The position numbers and the translations under genes were made by a program. From assembly GCA_964405465.1 (NCBI GenBank), contig CAYONZ010000036.1:1-35329 (forward strand): a stretch of 35,329 nt of DNA, given 5' to 3'. Positions 35,001-35,329 of this stretch are shown in pieces. This stretch comes from CAYONZ01 sp964405465. Lineage in GTDB: Bacteria; Bdellovibrionota; Bdellovibrionia; Bdellovibrionales; JAMPXM01. Each line of letters starts with the position of its first letter. Positions within the stretch are counted from its first letter, which is position 1. The notes beneath the pieces are model-generated. The model was not told the DNA's origin, made no database searches, and saw only the letters and a list, made by a program, of their open reading frames with translations.

Positions 35001-35174
35001 CGCAGAAATAATCATGACCGCAACCAGTGTTTCAACCATTGAAAATCCCGCAAATGCTTTATTATTGGGATTGGTGTTTGCCTTGGCATTTCGAAAAACT
35101 TTCGGCTGATGAGGTTCCGACTGCTGTCCTGATTTGCGAGGTTGTGTTTGGCCTCGATCAATTGGATTTGTCAT
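31998..35174 (-). CDS. Pseudopilin leader fused to cadherin-like and beta-strand-repeat domains
   Basis: 1058 aa. A 43-residue polar leader ends in the prepilin site AFAG/FSMVETLVAV, with Glu48 at mature position 5 and a hydrophobic helix to about 64. The pseudopilin globular part has Cys 115, 122, 158, 168, 180 and 186 and Trp176, the same module as the two genes it converges on. Residues about 225-330 are cadherin-like/Big_9 (LDVLKNDSDESG, FYGVDSFQYRAVN); 331-385 are the TWxG...ANWCG...SGC module with CSNC; 385-1058 are beta-strand repeats ending SGQTYTNSGTVNP. Domains after 225 match those of the giant protein at the left edge. Ordinary pseudopilins are 150-250 aa, so this would carry a large fibre on a pilus base or tip. 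The ribosome binding site is weak (GAGA). Confidence 0.87.
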   Translation of the reverse strand: MTNPIDRGQTQPRKSGQQSEPHQPKVFRNAKANTNPNNKAFAGFSMVETLVAVMIISASGLAAATFADLLVKMQKDTRHKSGAGLLKANITSKFFSEQAWIKTVNASANSTTLSCIRTKTDCSGVTAPVAFSLFDAEGNLLANPSLAENGFTEDGGPCSTHVTDPKMCPFRFEFAWQPVCPASGTCINPQVRITGNMVQSSVNGTNLLKGNIDKFNFDVVPVSENFARPVAKSDLFWVNYKDFIDTVASATYTLDVLKNDSDESGSALSIELISPTTSMGGTLSLNGASNLITYVPKDDFYGVDSFQYRAVNQNGSKSTGSVWLRVVTPYTWIGAVDSDGSNRANWCGKVKADLSGCNPIAANFPGTFLVHQTYLVFNENCSNCTANLNFSNANNKIGMIHLASGFSGTVNHQSNIYLTRDLIAIWGSTKFFTKVNIAYLQEAGTFNGSAAHYLKVNEYNQASGCGMTSGAVGALPYETPGIKVTGGIFNGPQLLASSEGLIVPPGVNFNPGAEVQIGAIWCHDNFISVPPTVTFNTLKLGIPNEPGVLVGGTATGFRIKSDLHTRNLIIHATGDETGVNGYQPTATAGVYNPYRIYVSEDITQSGAGGFHVSEPVTHPRMLITLDGNGVQNINGISPTVEWHDRAYLPGLEINKTGGSVKFNDVVGIAGRFYIQPTNVATLDFTGSTIDMTNTGSSMSYINVGNNPINNLDMHCGQGSELAVMQSELTVMGNFNFSPRMNNSNGLSGQPGGGTKIKVYGNFEMDGGGFDTSVAYSYPEIWMVGTGNQTITGHYNEWQTWRYGKSQESCYQVNYATVPPTYSAGCTVNAGLWGSIVIDKAGGQVNLVGGIQLAGNGRFEVVNGTVNAGTSKLISSHSSSTHVKAPGVVFYDLDFINTTYLEDDIRFSGTLTGAPVTTIRCSLSGRHRTFAQGNINLPNGFVNGSFCTDVVFEGSANQHFTIGGSPYAPTNQYSSEWLRMTVNKSSGTVNFTGSIDYSGIAPSSTYNVSNLSVQAGNLNMTNGSKLRLKTASISSGATVDLNGSILSGQTYTNSGTVNP

Positions 35175-35329
35175 TTCTCTAGCCCCTTTTCGTCAAAACG
35201 TGCTGAACAGAAAAAGCCTGCGTTAAGTAAATATTTAGAACTCGCCAAAACGCCGTGTATCACTTATCGGTTTAGACTTCGGTCTAGTTTAGGACATCTT
35301 AACAATGTTCTGATATTGAGACATCTTTG
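35175..35329. other. Upstream region of the pseudopilin-fusion gene
   Basis: AT-rich promoter region. A small hairpin TAGAC-TTCG-GTCTA lies at 35273-35286 and could end a gene beyond the window. No coding sequence seen. Confidence 0.4.

Overview
The window looks like chromosome from a Bdellovibrionota-type (Bdellovibrio-like) deltaproteobacterial relative. This is inferred from gene content, not from a marker gene: no rRNA or tRNA is present. The pointers are giant Calx-beta/beta-strand-repeat surface proteins, a secreted protein with the signal-peptide end FQNC-G, large minor pseudopilins and a moderate-GC chromosome of short operons.

Layout. (1) 1-6651: the 3' part of a giant surface protein gene, open at the left edge and apparently broken by one frameshift near 2260, followed by a terminator. 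(2) 7028-8173: a putative lipoprotein with a Ser/Gly/Thr-rich linker. (3) 8200-10216: a minus-strand pair, bioY (biotin uptake) and a YiiX-like papain-fold protein, divergent from a MarR regulator with a perfect 15-bp palindrome between them. (4) 10300-11043: an unclassified, GC-rich structured RNA candidate with its own promoter and terminator, directly downstream of an Hsp20 gene. (5) 11331-16198: class III adenylate cyclase, RsgA GTPase, EamA permease and alpha/beta hydrolase. (6) 16370-19185: tldD-tldE, translationally coupled. (7) 19490-22231: a 913-aa exported protein of unknown function. (8) 22298-24220: an MFS exporter and an unknown protein in one operon. (9) 24508-29839: EEP-fold hydrolase, second MFS transporter, 82-aa coiled-coil protein, GNAT acetyltransferase and 6-phosphofructokinase. 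(10) 30105-35174: three pseudopilin genes, two on plus and a 1058-aa one convergent on minus.

The most interesting theme is the surface/pilin set. The three pseudopilins share one cysteine module, CP-x6-W-x-P-x-CP-x2-G-x-C-x2-P, with three more upstream cysteines at similar spacing, and I do not recognise it as a named family. The largest one fuses a prepilin leader to about 850 residues of cadherin-like and beta-strand-repeat sequence. The same cadherin-like/TWxG...NWCG/beta-repeat architecture occurs twice in the truncated giant protein at the left edge, so both ends of the window encode related surface fibres.

A second theme is a family of intergenic inverted-repeat elements at about 11.1, 24.4, 25.6, 27.2, 28.5 and 29.9 kb. 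Two are full length (about 160 bp) and share a 24-bp identical core; the others are shorter or decayed. They resemble non-autonomous MITE/REP-type elements. No transposase, CRISPR array, phage gene or plasmid gene was seen.
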